DNA from: Aminobacter aganoensis
GTDB lineage: Bacteria; Pseudomonadota; Alphaproteobacteria; Rhizobiales; Rhizobiaceae
Reading direction: 5' to 3'
Length of the DNA stretch: 64,000 nucleotides
Assembly: GCF_014206975.1 (NCBI RefSeq)
Contig: NZ_JACHOU010000005.1
Location: forward strand, 186,001 to 250,000
The first letter of the stretch is position 1. Each line of letters starts with the position of its first letter. This document shows, in pieces, positions 34,969 through 42,506 of the stretch. Under the pieces are notes generated by a model. The model was not told the DNA's origin, searched no databases, and worked only from the letters and a program-made list of their open reading frames with translations. A program made the position numbers and the translations under genes.

Positions 34969-35613
34969 ATGTCGGCCGTCAAATGGACCCTCAAGGGACG
35001 CGAATTCCTGCACTGCAACTGCGCCTATGGCTGCCCGTGCCAGTTCAATGCCCTGCCTACCCAGGGCCACTGCTGCGCCATCGGCGCGATCGATATCGAG
35101 CAGGGGCATCATGGCACCACCAAGCTCGATGGGTTGCGCATTGCCATGATCGTGGACTGGCCTGGTGCGATACATCACGGCCACGGCCAGGTCGTCGCGA
35201 TCGTCGATGAACGGGCGACGCCGGAGCAACGGGAAGCGCTGCTCAGGATCATGACGGGCGAGGACACCGAGCCCGGCGCCACATTCTTCCAGGTCTTTTC
35301 GACGACGTTCGAGAAGGTCCACGACCCCGTCTTTGCCAGGATCGACATCCAGGTCGACATCGACGGGCGCACCGCCCGCGTCGACATTCCCGGCGTCATG
35401 GAGGCTCGCGGCGAGCCGATCCTGAACCCCGTGACATCGCAGGCCCATCGGGCCCGCATCAACCTTCCCAACGGCTTCGAGTACACCGTTGCCGAAGTCG
35501 GGCGTGGCTGGGTCAAGACGTCGGGCGCGATCGAGCTCGACCTCAACGATTCGCATGCCCATTTCGCCCGGATGCACATGACCGAAAGCGGGGTCGTCCG
35601 TCCGACCCAATGA
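34969..35613 (+). CDS. DUF1326 domain-containing protein
   Basis: A 214-residue cytoplasmic-looking protein. The N-terminus carries a Cys cluster, FLHCNCAYGCPCQFNALP, then GHCCAIGAIDIEQG. The central part is MIVDWPGAIHHGHGQVVAIVDERATPEQ, and RINLPNGFEYTVAEVGRG is near the end. This is the DUF1326 pattern. Five or more Cys and a His-rich loop suggest metal binding; the function is not established. Its stop overlaps the start of the next gene (ATGA), a DUF2182 membrane protein. The two families are often neighbours in bacterial genomes. Confidence 0.88.
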   Translation: MSAVKWTLKGREFLHCNCAYGCPCQFNALPTQGHCCAIGAIDIEQGHHGTTKLDGLRIAMIVDWPGAIHHGHGQVVAIVDERATPEQREALLRIMTGEDTEPGATFFQVFSTTFEKVHDPVFARIDIQVDIDGRTARVDIPGVMEARGEPILNPVTSQAHRARINLPNGFEYTVAEVGRGWVKTSGAIELDLNDSHAHFARMHMTESGVVRPTQ

Positions 35614-36434
35614 GCCCCACCCGCCTCGAACTCCTGTTGAAGCGAGATCGGGCGGTCGTTCTCGGCGCCATCGTCGCCGTTGCCGCATTGGCATGGGCCT
35701 ATGTGATCTGGCTTGCTGCGTCCATGGCGGCGGCGCCTTCGGGCACCGCCATGCCCGGCATGGAAATGTCTGGCACGGACATGCCTGGAATGGATGGCGC
35801 GCTCGCCCCTGCCCTGCGCGGCTGGAGCGTCGGCGAGTTCGCCTTCATGTTCGCCATGTGGGCGATCATGATGGTCGGCATGATGCTGCCCTCCGTCGCC
35901 CCCATGCTGCTCGTCTATGCCGGCGTGGCGCGCCAGGCCGGCTCGCGCGGCAAGCCTTTCGCCGCCACGGCATGGTTCGCAGCAGGCTACCTCCTCGTCT
36001 GGGTCGCCTTCTCGATGCTCGCGACCGCAGCCCAATGGGTCCTGGAAACCGTCCTGCTGCTGACGCCGATGAGCGGGCTCGGCGCCCGGCTGGGCGGCGT
36101 CGTGCTGATCGCAGCCGGCATCTACCAGTGCACGCCGCTCAAGGACGTCTGCCTGTCGGCCTGCCAGAGCCCGCTGCAGTTCATCATGCGCCATGGCGGC
36201 TTCCGCTCCGACCGGCGCGGCGCGATCAATCTCGGCATCGAGCACGGCGCCTACTGCATCGGATGCTGCTGGGCGCTGATGGCGATCCTGTTCGTCGTCG
36301 GCATCATGAACCTGCTCTGGGTTGCGGCGATCGCCGCCTTCATCCTGGCCGAGAAGGTCCTTCCCGTCGGGCACCTGGTGTCGCGCGCAGCGGGCGCCGT
36401 GCTGATCGTCACCGGCGCCTGGATTCTGGTCTAG
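35610..36434 (+). CDS. DUF2182 integral membrane protein with Met-rich loop
   Basis: A 274-residue protein with about seven membrane helices. The first helix is followed by a Met-rich stretch (AMPGMEMSGTDMPGM, about residues 46-60) that should lie outside the cytoplasm. Helix 2 contains FMFAMWAIMMVGMMLPSVAPMLLVYAGVA, and a Cys-rich loop reads IYQCTPLKDVCLSACQSPLQF, then HGAYCIGCCWALM. These match DUF2182, noted as a predicted metal-binding membrane protein. It is coupled to the DUF1326 gene, and the Met-rich motif suggests copper or silver handling by inference only. It overlaps the convergent GNAT gene by 4 bases. Confidence 0.88.
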   Translation: MSPTRLELLLKRDRAVVLGAIVAVAALAWAYVIWLAASMAAAPSGTAMPGMEMSGTDMPGMDGALAPALRGWSVGEFAFMFAMWAIMMVGMMLPSVAPMLLVYAGVARQAGSRGKPFAATAWFAAGYLLVWVAFSMLATAAQWVLETVLLLTPMSGLGARLGGVVLIAAGIYQCTPLKDVCLSACQSPLQFIMRHGGFRSDRRGAINLGIEHGAYCIGCCWALMAILFVVGIMNLLWVAAIAAFILAEKVLPVGHLVSRAAGAVLIVTGAWILV

Positions 36435-36961
36435 AGCAGCTTGTACATTACCGTCGTGGCGTCCAGCCGGTCTGTCCCGAACGGGTCGCGGGCATAGGCC
36501 GGGATGACACCGGACGTGACGTAGCCGAGAGACGTGTAGAGCGGCTCGGCGCTGTCGCCGGTGCGCGTGTCGAGCGTCATCAGGCTGCGTCCCAGCTTGC
36601 GGGCATGCGCCTCGATCTCCGCCATCAGCCGGTTGGCGATGCCTTGGCGGCGAAAATCGGGATGCACCATCAGCTTGTTGACGTCGGCGCGGTGCATCTG
36701 GTTGGGCATGGTGTCGTAGCCGAGCTGCACCGTGCCGGCGATGCGGCCGTCCTTCATCGCCACCAGCATGAGGCGCGTCGCCTGGCGCACGCCGGGCAGC
36801 ACCTTGTCCCTCCAGAACCCCATGGCGTCGTCCAGCGAGTAGGGCAGCACGAAGCCGATGCTCGCCCCGTCATGCACGCAGGCCTGCAGCAACTGCCCGA
36901 GCTCGGCCAGGCTGGCCTCGATGGCTTCGGCGGAAAATACGGAAATCTCGAGATCGCTCAC
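36431..36961 (-). CDS. GNAT-family N-acetyltransferase
   Basis: A 176-residue protein with a GNAT fold. The acetyl-CoA loop is KLMVHPDFRRQGIANRLMAEIEAHAR, then LMTLDTRTGDSAEPLYTSLGYVTSG. It starts at GTG 36961 with TGAGG close upstream, 6 bases after the XRE-cupin gene. It is probably translated from the same transcript, so the regulator may control it. The acyl-acceptor is unknown. Confidence 0.9.
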   Translation of the reverse strand: MSDLEISVFSAEAIEASLAELGQLLQACVHDGASIGFVLPYSLDDAMGFWRDKVLPGVRQATRLMLVAMKDGRIAGTVQLGYDTMPNQMHRADVNKLMVHPDFRRQGIANRLMAEIEAHARKLGRSLMTLDTRTGDSAEPLYTSLGYVTSGVIPAYARDPFGTDRLDATTVMYKLL

Positions 36962-36967
36962 GATGCC

Positions 36968-37540
36968 TCACACAATGAACAGGAGATATTTCGCGCCTGC
37001 CTCGGCCGGCGTGGCAAAGGCGCTCGGACCAAACAGCTGGTAGCGCAGGCAGTCGCCGGCAGCGAGTTCGTGCCTCCTGCCATCCACGGTCACGGCCAGC
37101 CGGCCCTCCAGCAGAAGAAGATGATGCTCGAGGCCCGGCCGCGGCGGGGCGTCGTAGCCGATCGTCACACCCGTATCGAGCTCGCACTCCAGCGCCTCCC
37201 CGGCCAGCGTCTGCGCCGGCGGCGAGACCGAACGCCGGCGAAAGCCGATCTCCGGGTCCGACCAGGTCGCCTGCGCGTCGCGGCGCACGACAGGCGCGAA
37301 CGCGCCTTCGACCATGTGCATCAGCCGCGACATCGTCAGCCCATAGGCCGCGCACAGCTTGCCGAGCACGCTTGCAGTCGGGCTGACCTCGGCGTTCTCC
37401 AGCCGCGACAGCGTCGCCCGGCTGACGCCGCAGCGACTGGCCAGTTCGTCCAGCGACCAGCCACGCTCGGCCCGCAGCGACCGCAGCCGCTGGGCGATCC
37501 GCCGGTCGATGCCGGCTTCATCGCAAATGGGAATGTCCAT
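36968..37540 (-). CDS. XRE-family regulator with cupin domain
   Basis: A 190-residue regulator. The N-terminal HTH_3 domain is IAQRLRSLRAERGWSLDELASRCGVSRATLSRLENAEVSP in its two halves. The C-terminal cupin is HHLLLLEGRLAVTVDGRRHELAAGDCLRY. Such proteins bind a small ligand in the cupin and control a neighbouring gene. The GNAT gene directly downstream is the likely target. A palindrome sits a few bases before the start codon, suggesting autoregulation. Confidence 0.92.
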   Translation of the reverse strand: MDIPICDEAGIDRRIAQRLRSLRAERGWSLDELASRCGVSRATLSRLENAEVSPTASVLGKLCAAYGLTMSRLMHMVEGAFAPVVRRDAQATWSDPEIGFRRRSVSPPAQTLAGEALECELDTGVTIGYDAPPRPGLEHHLLLLEGRLAVTVDGRRHELAAGDCLRYQLFGPSAFATPAEAGAKYLLFIV

Positions 37541-37544
37541 AAAC

Positions 37545-37557
37545 GAGAAATATTCTC
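37545..37557. promoter_or_regulatory. Palindrome before the XRE-cupin gene, candidate operator
   Basis: GAGAA-ATA-TTCTC is a perfect 5-base inverted repeat, 5-17 bases upstream of the start codon. A further GAGAAC copy lies at about 37564. The location suits autorepression. Confidence 0.5.
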
Positions 37558-37640
37558 ATAACAGAGAACTCGTCAAGAGGAAGCACATGTCGCGCGCCCG
37601 TCATTCGCTGCTCGCCATCAGGATGACGAGCGAGGTGCCT

Positions 37641-38315
37641 TTACGCGAACGAAAACACCGCACTCGGCTTCGTCGTCACGGCACTGCCGGTGCCCACGTC
37701 GGCCACCGCGTGTTCGGCGACCAGTTGCAGCCGCGCATGCGGCAGGTGTGCCCGGCCGGGATCGCCGACCAGAACGTCGACGCCTTGGGCCACGCATCGG
37801 TCGAGGAAGGCCGTGACGCGGCTTGCAAGATCGGCGGCATAGAAAAGGTCACCGACGAGGATCGTCTCGACATCGGGCACGGCCGCGCCGGTCAGGTCGT
37901 CGGCCGTGGCACGGACATCCACGCCGTTGAACTCGGCATTGAGGCCGATCGCAGCGATGCCATTGCGGTCAGTCTCCGACGCCAGCACCGAGCGCGCTCC
38001 GGCTTTCGCCGCGGCGATGCCGACCAGTCCCGAACCGGCGCCGAGGTCGAGAACCCGCCGCCCCCGCACCGTTTCCGGCCGGTCGAGGATGTGGCGGGCA
38101 AGCACCAGCCCGCCGGCCCATTGGTAAGCCCAGTAAGGCGGCGCCGGCTCCTCGCCTGCGTCCTCCGCATCCGCCGCCAGCCGCCACAGCCCGCTTGCCG
38201 GATGGGCACTGTAGAGCCGGATCTCAGGCACCGACGGCACCGCCGCGATCCGCATGTTGGCGCGGATGAAGGCCGCCGGATCCGGCGCATCGTCTCTCGA
38301 GTTTTGATCGTCCAA
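37641..38315 (-). CDS. Class I SAM methyltransferase resembling ETF-beta lysine methyltransferase
   Basis: A protein of about 224 residues. PPYWAYQWAGGLVLARHILDRPE leads into the SAM motif I VLDLGAGSGLVGIAAAKAGA, then ASETDRNGIAAIGLNAEFNGV and the post-II motif ILVGDLFYA. This layout, with AFIRANMRIAAVPSVPEIRL at the N-terminus, fits the ETFB-KMT/METTL20-like methyltransferases of alphaproteobacteria. It would methylate lysines of electron-transfer flavoprotein beta, an inference. The start is unsure: TTG at 38315 is used, with no clear ribosome site, and the frame stays open further upstream. Confidence 0.75.
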   Translation of the reverse strand: MDDQNSRDDAPDPAAFIRANMRIAAVPSVPEIRLYSAHPASGLWRLAADAEDAGEEPAPPYWAYQWAGGLVLARHILDRPETVRGRRVLDLGAGSGLVGIAAAKAGARSVLASETDRNGIAAIGLNAEFNGVDVRATADDLTGAAVPDVETILVGDLFYAADLASRVTAFLDRCVAQGVDVLVGDPGRAHLPHARLQLVAEHAVADVGTGSAVTTKPSAVFSFA

Positions 38316-38445
38316 GGTCCGTTCCCACGCCAATGCGGCTCGGCGCACAATGGCCGACTTCGCGCCCGGCGCAAGCCCGCCTTTGGCGTCGATCGGGACG
38401 GAAGCCCGGCAAGATCCCGGCTGCCGTCCCGCATGGGGAACGAAA

Positions 38446-38739
38446 TCAGGCCATCTTGGCGATGATCTGGCGCATGTCGCCCGCGTCGAAGGCCTTGAGC
38501 GTCTGGGCCCTGACATTGCCCAGTTCCGATATCGACAGGCTAAGCGCCGTTGCGGTCAGGTCGTCGGGCGCCTCTGCAATGCTGATCACGTCGTATTTGC
38601 CGAGGGTCCACAACAGCGTGTGCACCTTGGCTCCACCCTTTTCCGCCATCGCCCGGAATGCGTCGGCCCGCTTCGTCGTGTCGCGCACGCTGCGGGCCCC
38701 TTGCTCGGTAAAGTTCACCAGGTAAACGTAATATGCCAT
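38446..38739 (-). CDS. GYD domain-containing protein
   Basis: A 97-residue protein of a single alpha/beta ferredoxin-like domain. The GYD segment is GGAKVHTLLWTLGKYDVISIAEAPDD (parts VHTLLWTLGKYDVI and IAEAPDD), with ISELGNVRAQTLKAFD at the end. The GYD family is small and of unknown function. A strong GGAGG lies before the ATG. It lies between the methyltransferase and formaldehyde-activating genes on the same strand. Confidence 0.9.
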   Translation of the reverse strand: MAYYVYLVNFTEQGARSVRDTTKRADAFRAMAEKGGAKVHTLLWTLGKYDVISIAEAPDDLTATALSLSISELGNVRAQTLKAFDAGDMRQIIAKMA

Positions 38740-38898
38740 TTCGACCTCCCTCGATTGCGGAGGCGTGCGGGCGCATCGGGCGTTGCCGCCGTTTCTCCCG
38801 GCCGCAGGGTAGCACGGATCGCCTGGCGATCATGTAGACGGAAGGGCCGCCCGGCATAGGCTTTACGAGCTAAGGCCGGCCCTTCCCAGCACTCGGGT

Positions 38899-39471
38899 TC
38901 AGCCTTTCAGCACGCCCGACTTCTTCGCCACCCAGGTGGCGATGTAGTCCATCAGCGCCGGCGACAGGCAATCATAGGGCTCCAGGCCGAGTTCCTTCAG
39001 CCGCGCGCGCACGCCGTCCATCTCGGACGGATCGACACCGGCCTCGATGATCGACGAGACGAAGGCCGCAAAGCCCGGTTCGGCCCAGCCGGCTTCCTGG
39101 AAGCGCTCGGGATGGATGAAGTCGAGGCCCTTGAAGGCATGGTCGCGCTCGACCGGTCCGTACATATGCACGTCGCAGCCCTTGCAGGCGTGGCGCAGGA
39201 TGAGCGCGGCCGGGTCGACCACGGCGAGCTTGTCGCCATTCTCCAGCACGGTGACGTTTTCATGCGCCGTGACCGCCACCACCGAAAACTTGGCGCCTTC
39301 CGGCTTCCAGCATTTGGTGCAACCGCAGGCGTGGTTGTGGGCAACCTGCCCCTTGATCGCCACCTTCACCGGGCGGTCGGCGCAGGCGCAGACCAGCGTG
39401 CCACCGCTGAAGCTGGCGCTGCCCGGTTTGACGCCGCCATCGAGTGCCGGATGTATCGATACTGAAGCCAT
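38899..39471 (-). CDS. gfa: S-(hydroxymethyl)glutathione synthase (glutathione-dependent formaldehyde-activating enzyme)
   Basis: A 190-residue zinc enzyme. Seen are [35 protein letters not shown] and [22 protein letters not shown], which hold the Cys groups that bind zinc. The C-terminus [28 protein letters not shown] is the family tail. It accelerates condensation of formaldehyde with glutathione, the first step of glutathione-linked formaldehyde oxidation. No partner dehydrogenase gene is in the window. The gene is divergent from the His-rich secreted protein. Confidence 0.92.
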   Translation of the reverse strand: MASVSIHPALDGGVKPGSASFSGGTLVCACADRPVKVAIKGQVAHNHACGCTKCWKPEGAKFSVVAVTAHENVTVLENGDKLAVVDPAALILRHACKGCDVHMYGPVERDHAFKGLDFIHPERFQEAGWAEPGFAAFVSSIIEAGVDPSEMDGVRARLKELGLEPYDCLSPALMDYIATWVAKKSGVLKG

Positions 39472-39679
39472 GACCTGTTCCTCCCAGTTGTGGCGTCCGC
39501 GCGGACGCCGTCAAACGCTATGCGGCAAAGAACTCTATTCGGCTGGTCCCATACGATACATGTCGCCGAGGCATTTGTGCATATCCGAGGTTCGGATTCC
39601 GCCGGACGGCTATGAGGGGGTATGGGTTTCGCCCGATCACGAGCCGCGCGGCAATAAAGCCGTAACCCTGCCAAGGCGA

Positions 39680-39707
39680 AATGGCTTCATGGCAGCCGCA
39701 AGCCATT
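39680..39707. promoter_or_regulatory. Inverted repeat upstream of the His-rich secreted protein gene
   Basis: AATGGCTT and AAGCCATT are exact reverse complements with a 12-base loop, about 60 bases upstream of the ATG at 39768. It could be a leader hairpin or a regulator site; nothing further identifies it. Confidence 0.4.
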
Positions 39708-39767
39708 GAAGTGGGCGGCGCGCAGCGCAATCTGCTGGCTACTCGTGCAACCTCAAGGAGAAGCCGG

Positions 39768-40136
39768 ATGAATTTCCTGGCCGTTTCGCTTGTCACCATA
39801 TTCGCGGCTGCCGCCTTGCCGGCTTCCGCGGCGCCGCTTTCGACGCCGTTCCAGCCGGAGACCGGTGGCCTCGTCGTGAAAATCGGCGGCTGCCATGACG
39901 ATGTGCGCGACACCTACATCCCGGAGATCGGCCGGCGCGCGCCTCACTACCATGACCGGGACAGTTGCAGGCCGGTCCTGGTCGGCGGCCGGCAACAGCC
40001 CTCGCGCCGGTCGGCGGACTGCCACCGCGACGTCCGCACCCATCGCGTCGATGGCATCGTCTTGCGCCATCGCCATGTCGGCGACGACTGCCGCGTGCGC
40101 GAAGTCAGGCGCGCAAACGACTTTTCACCGAACTAG
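39768..40136 (+). CDS. Secreted His/Cys-rich protein, copy 1
   Basis: A 122-residue protein. AAGGAG lies 7 bases before the ATG. The signal peptide ends near ASAAP. The mature part repeats His-Asp and Cys patterns: GGCHDDVRDTYIPEIGRR, HYHDRDSCRPV and DCHRDVRTHRVDGIVLRHRHVGDDCRVREV. The protein at 41493 has the same order, GCHGDPQRHFVPQFGR, HRRPNCRP, DCHRDVRRHFLP and HRHVGPNCRV, so the two are diverged paralogues. Metal or proton binding in the periplasm is possible. The family is not recognised. Confidence 0.8.
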   Translation: MNFLAVSLVTIFAAAALPASAAPLSTPFQPETGGLVVKIGGCHDDVRDTYIPEIGRRAPHYHDRDSCRPVLVGGRQQPSRRSADCHRDVRTHRVDGIVLRHRHVGDDCRVREVRRANDFSPN

Positions 40137-40188
40137 GCGGACAGAGCCTCCCGGCACCGAGAGCCGGGAGGCAAATCTGGTCGCCGTC

Positions 40189-40641
40189 CTAGCAGGCGCC
40201 GTTGTCGACGACGCGGAAGCCTGCGGAATCCGCCTCGCAGGCATTGGGGAACGTCCGCAGCGAACCGCCGCGCTGGCCGCAGACCGGCCGGTATTCCCTG
40301 GTGCAGAACTGCTGGTTGCCGCCCCCGCCGCCATTCCAGCCGCCATTGCCGCCACCACCGTTCCAGCCGCCATCGCCACCGCCACGGCACTCGCCCCTGC
40401 GGATGACGCGGTAGCCCGCCGCATCGGCCATGCAGGAGTTGCCGAAGGTCTGGCGGTCGTTGCCGCGCCGCGCGCAGACCGGATCATATTCGCGCGTGCA
40501 GAACTGGGGGCCAGGTTCCGGGCGGGGTGGCCGCGGGCCGGGCCCCGGCCCCTCTTCCACCACCACGCAGGATGCGAGCATCAGCGACAGCAACGAAGCA
40601 GCCGTTGCTCTTCGCACGAAGGTCTTTGCCGAAAACACCAT
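40189..40641 (-). CDS. Lipoprotein with two Kazal-type inhibitor domains
   Basis: A 150-residue protein with a signal ending in a lipobox (SLMLASC). A Pro-rich linker is followed by two repeats of the same pattern: FCTREYDPVCARRGNDRQTFGNSC to GEC, and FCTREYRPVCGQRGGSLRTFPNAC to GAC (given in parts), separated by a Gly/Trp/Asn-rich linker. Each repeat has four Cys, as in the reduced Kazal-type domains of bacteria. It is probably a membrane-anchored serine-protease inhibitor facing the periplasm or outside; the target is unknown. Confidence 0.88.
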   Translation of the reverse strand: MVFSAKTFVRRATAASLLSLMLASCVVVEEGPGPGPRPPRPEPGPQFCTREYDPVCARRGNDRQTFGNSCMADAAGYRVIRRGECRGGGDGGWNGGGGNGGWNGGGGGNQQFCTREYRPVCGQRGGSLRTFPNACEADSAGFRVVDNGAC

Positions 40642-40875
40642 GGAATTAGCTCCCTCTCGTTCCCGCCCACGCGGGAATTGTTTCAGCCCCTGCCCCGATC
40701 CTCGCGATTCTGTCAACGAAAGCAATCCGCCGCAGCCGGACTGCCCCATCAGACGCGGCAATCTGGCCAATGGCGGTTTTCAGAATGTCGTATATTGATG
40801 CGATGGTGCGAAGTGCCATCGCGATTGGCCACGACATCTTGCAACCTACGCGTTTCCATGCAATATCACATCTAG

Positions 40876-40905
40876 TTCGGGCGTTTGCTGACCCGGAGAC
40901 TGGAA
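40876..40905 (+). promoter_or_regulatory. Conserved leader hairpin of cold-shock gene 1
   Basis: TTCGGGCGTTTGCTGACCCG then GAGACTGGAA is nearly the same as the stretch at 42031-42063 before the second cold-shock gene. It can fold with TTCGGG opposite CCCGGA. The rest of the 170-base leader up to 41073 contains two further hairpins. Confidence 0.6.
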
Positions 40906-40947
40906 CGTTTTGCACGACCCTTTCCCCGATACTGTGAATCTCTGACG

Positions 40948-40972
40948 ACCCCGTGACTCGGCGGGGGGTTTT
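40948..40972 (+). promoter_or_regulatory. Terminator-like hairpin within the cold-shock gene 1 leader
   Basis: ACCCCG pairs with the following CGGGG/GGGGT run around GTGACTCGG and is followed by TTTTAT. In the leader of a cold-shock gene it could work as an attenuator, or end a short transcript from upstream. Confidence 0.4.
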
Positions 40973-41016
40973 ATCGTGCGCGAATGCATGACCGCCAAGC
41001 AAACCACCGACTTGCC

Positions 41017-41036
41017 GCCGACGCCAGGCGGTCGGC
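41017..41036 (+). promoter_or_regulatory. Hairpin near the cold-shock gene 1 ribosome site
   Basis: GCCGACGCC pairs with GGCGGTCGGC with one bulged base. It ends about 20 bases before the AAGGAG ribosome binding site and may affect access to it. Confidence 0.4.
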
Positions 41037-41073
41037 AGGTCCAGACCACTGAACGGGTGAAGGAGTTCTCCCA

Positions 41074-41286
41074 ATGGCCCAGACCGGTACCGTAAAATTC
41101 TTCAACGCAACCAAAGGCTTCGGCTTCATTACGCCGGACGGCGGCGCCAAGGACGTTTTCGTCCACATCTCCGCTATCGAGGCTTCGGGCCTGCGCACGC
41201 TCGTCGATGGCCAGAAGGTCACCTTCGACGTCGAGCCTGACCGCATGGGCAAGGGCCCGAAGGCGGTCAACCTCCGCGCGGCTTAA
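41074..41286 (+). CDS. Cold-shock protein (CspA family), copy 1
   Basis: A 70-residue single-stranded nucleic-acid-binding OB-fold protein. RNP1 is KGFGFITPD and RNP2 is [11 protein letters not shown]. It ends with [16 protein letters not shown]. CspA-type proteins melt RNA structure in cold or stationary phase. AAGGAG is just upstream. A long structured leader suggests regulation at the mRNA level. Its sister at 42087 is 75% or so identical by eye. Confidence 0.95.
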   Translation: MAQTGTVKFFNATKGFGFITPDGGAKDVFVHISAIEASGLRTLVDGQKVTFDVEPDRMGKGPKAVNLRAA

Positions 41287-41492
41287 GCCCCAGCGACTGC
41301 AGTTGTGATCAAGGGCGCGATGGGCAACCGTCGCGCCCTTTCCTTTTCGTCCATACAATTGCGAATATCGCTCGGCCGATCAAGGACATAGCAGCGCCTG
41401 CGCCGATCGCCGCGATCTGGCAAGACCCCGGAAATCATGGCATATTTCCGCCACGGGGGCCGAAAACGCCTCCGATCAGGAGGAGGCCAACG

Positions 41493-41903
41493 ATGAAATT
41501 CCTGAATGCTCTGAGCGCGGCGCTGCTTGCCGCAGGCCTGGGTTACGGCGGCCCGGCGGCAGCCTTGCCGACAAGCGGCACGCCACAAGTCGACCCCGGC
41601 CTCGTGGTCCAGGTCCGCGGCTGCCACGGCGATCCGCAGCGCCATTTCGTTCCTCAATTCGGCCGCACAGAATGGCATGTCCACCGCCGGCCCAACTGCC
41701 GGCCGATCCGGGTCCGCCCGCCGATCCAGGTGCGCGACTGCCACCGCGACGTTCGCCGCCACTTCCTGCCGCGCTACGGCAACGTGCCTCACCGCCATGT
41801 CGGACCCAATTGCCGCGTACGGGTCTACAGCAGGTTCGATCCGCACCGCCCGCGTCCGCCTTCCTGCATCCAGATTGGGCCGATCCGCTACTGCGAATAC
41901 TGA
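41493..41903 (+). CDS. Secreted His/Cys-rich protein, copy 2
   Basis: A 136-residue protein with a strong AGGAGG ribosome site. The signal peptide ends near AALP. The mature part carries GCHGDPQRHFVPQFGRTEWH, HRRPNCRPIRVRP, RDCHRDVRRHFLPRYG and HRHVGPNCRV, then an Arg/Pro-rich end with CIQIGPIRYCEY. It is a paralogue of 39768-40136. The conserved His, Asp and Cys positions suggest a small disulphide-bonded or metal-binding domain repeated twice. No family name can be given. Confidence 0.8.
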   Translation: MKFLNALSAALLAAGLGYGGPAAALPTSGTPQVDPGLVVQVRGCHGDPQRHFVPQFGRTEWHVHRRPNCRPIRVRPPIQVRDCHRDVRRHFLPRYGNVPHRHVGPNCRVRVYSRFDPHRPRPPSCIQIGPIRYCEY

Positions 41904-42030
41904 GCCGGGAAACCTCGCCTGGCTGCCTTGGTAAACCCGGCATTTTCCGGGAAAGGCGCCGCTTTGGGGCGGCGCCGGAGAGCAAAACTTTTGCTTGCCG
42001 ATGGCCTAAAAATGAACGACAAATTTCCAC

Positions 42031-42063
42031 TTCGGGCATTTGCCGGCCCGAAGAGACTGGAAT
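42031..42063 (+). promoter_or_regulatory. Conserved leader hairpin of cold-shock gene 2
   Basis: TTCGGGC-ATTTGCCG-GCCCGAA is a perfect 7-base stem, followed by GAGACTGGAATTG. It ends 24 bases before the second cold-shock gene start. The first copy at 40876 has the same order, with a wobble pair in the stem, so the structure appears conserved. Confidence 0.65.
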
Positions 42064-42086
42064 TGATGGGATCAGAGGAGTTTCCC

Positions 42087-42299
42087 ATGCCGCAGACCGG
42101 CACCGTCAAGTTCTTCAATCATGCCAAAGGCTTCGGCTTCATCACGCCGGACGACGGGGCGAAGGATGTCTTCGTCCACATCTCGGCTGTGCAGGCGTCA
42201 GGCCTTCCCGGTCTTGAGGATGGGCAGAAAGTTTCTTTCGACACCGAGCCGGACAAGCGCGGCAAGGGTCCGAAGGCCGTCAATCTGACCGTAGGCTGA
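42087..42299 (+). CDS. Cold-shock protein (CspA family), copy 2
   Basis: A 70-residue OB-fold protein with RNP1 ([11 protein letters not shown]) and RNP2 ([11 protein letters not shown]). It starts [25 protein letters not shown] is 6 bases upstream. It functions as an RNA chaperone and probably acts with the first copy. The 5' leader carries the hairpin described above. Confidence 0.95.
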   Translation: MPQTGTVKFFNHAKGFGFITPDDGAKDVFVHISAVQASGLPGLEDGQKVSFDTEPDKRGKGPKAVNLTVG

Positions 42300-42506
42300 G
42301 AGCCCGCGATCCGGCCGGGCTTTGAGCACCGGCCACATTTGCGCAGCAGTGCCTGACGCCGCGCCGGATGGCGTCTGTCGGCCTCGATCGGCTCCACCGT
42401 CCGCCTGAAAATCTGTTCAGGCTGCGTTCAGCCTCGGTCTCTTAGATATGTCGTCGACGCTTATTCCCGGCCTCGATACGGGCCGGACGGCGAAGGAGAC
42501 CCGACT

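Noticed and set aside
35693-37561. A 622-codon open frame across DUF2182, GNAT and XRE-cupin genes
   Set aside because: It overlaps three clear genes, two of them on the opposite strand, and has no conserved motif.
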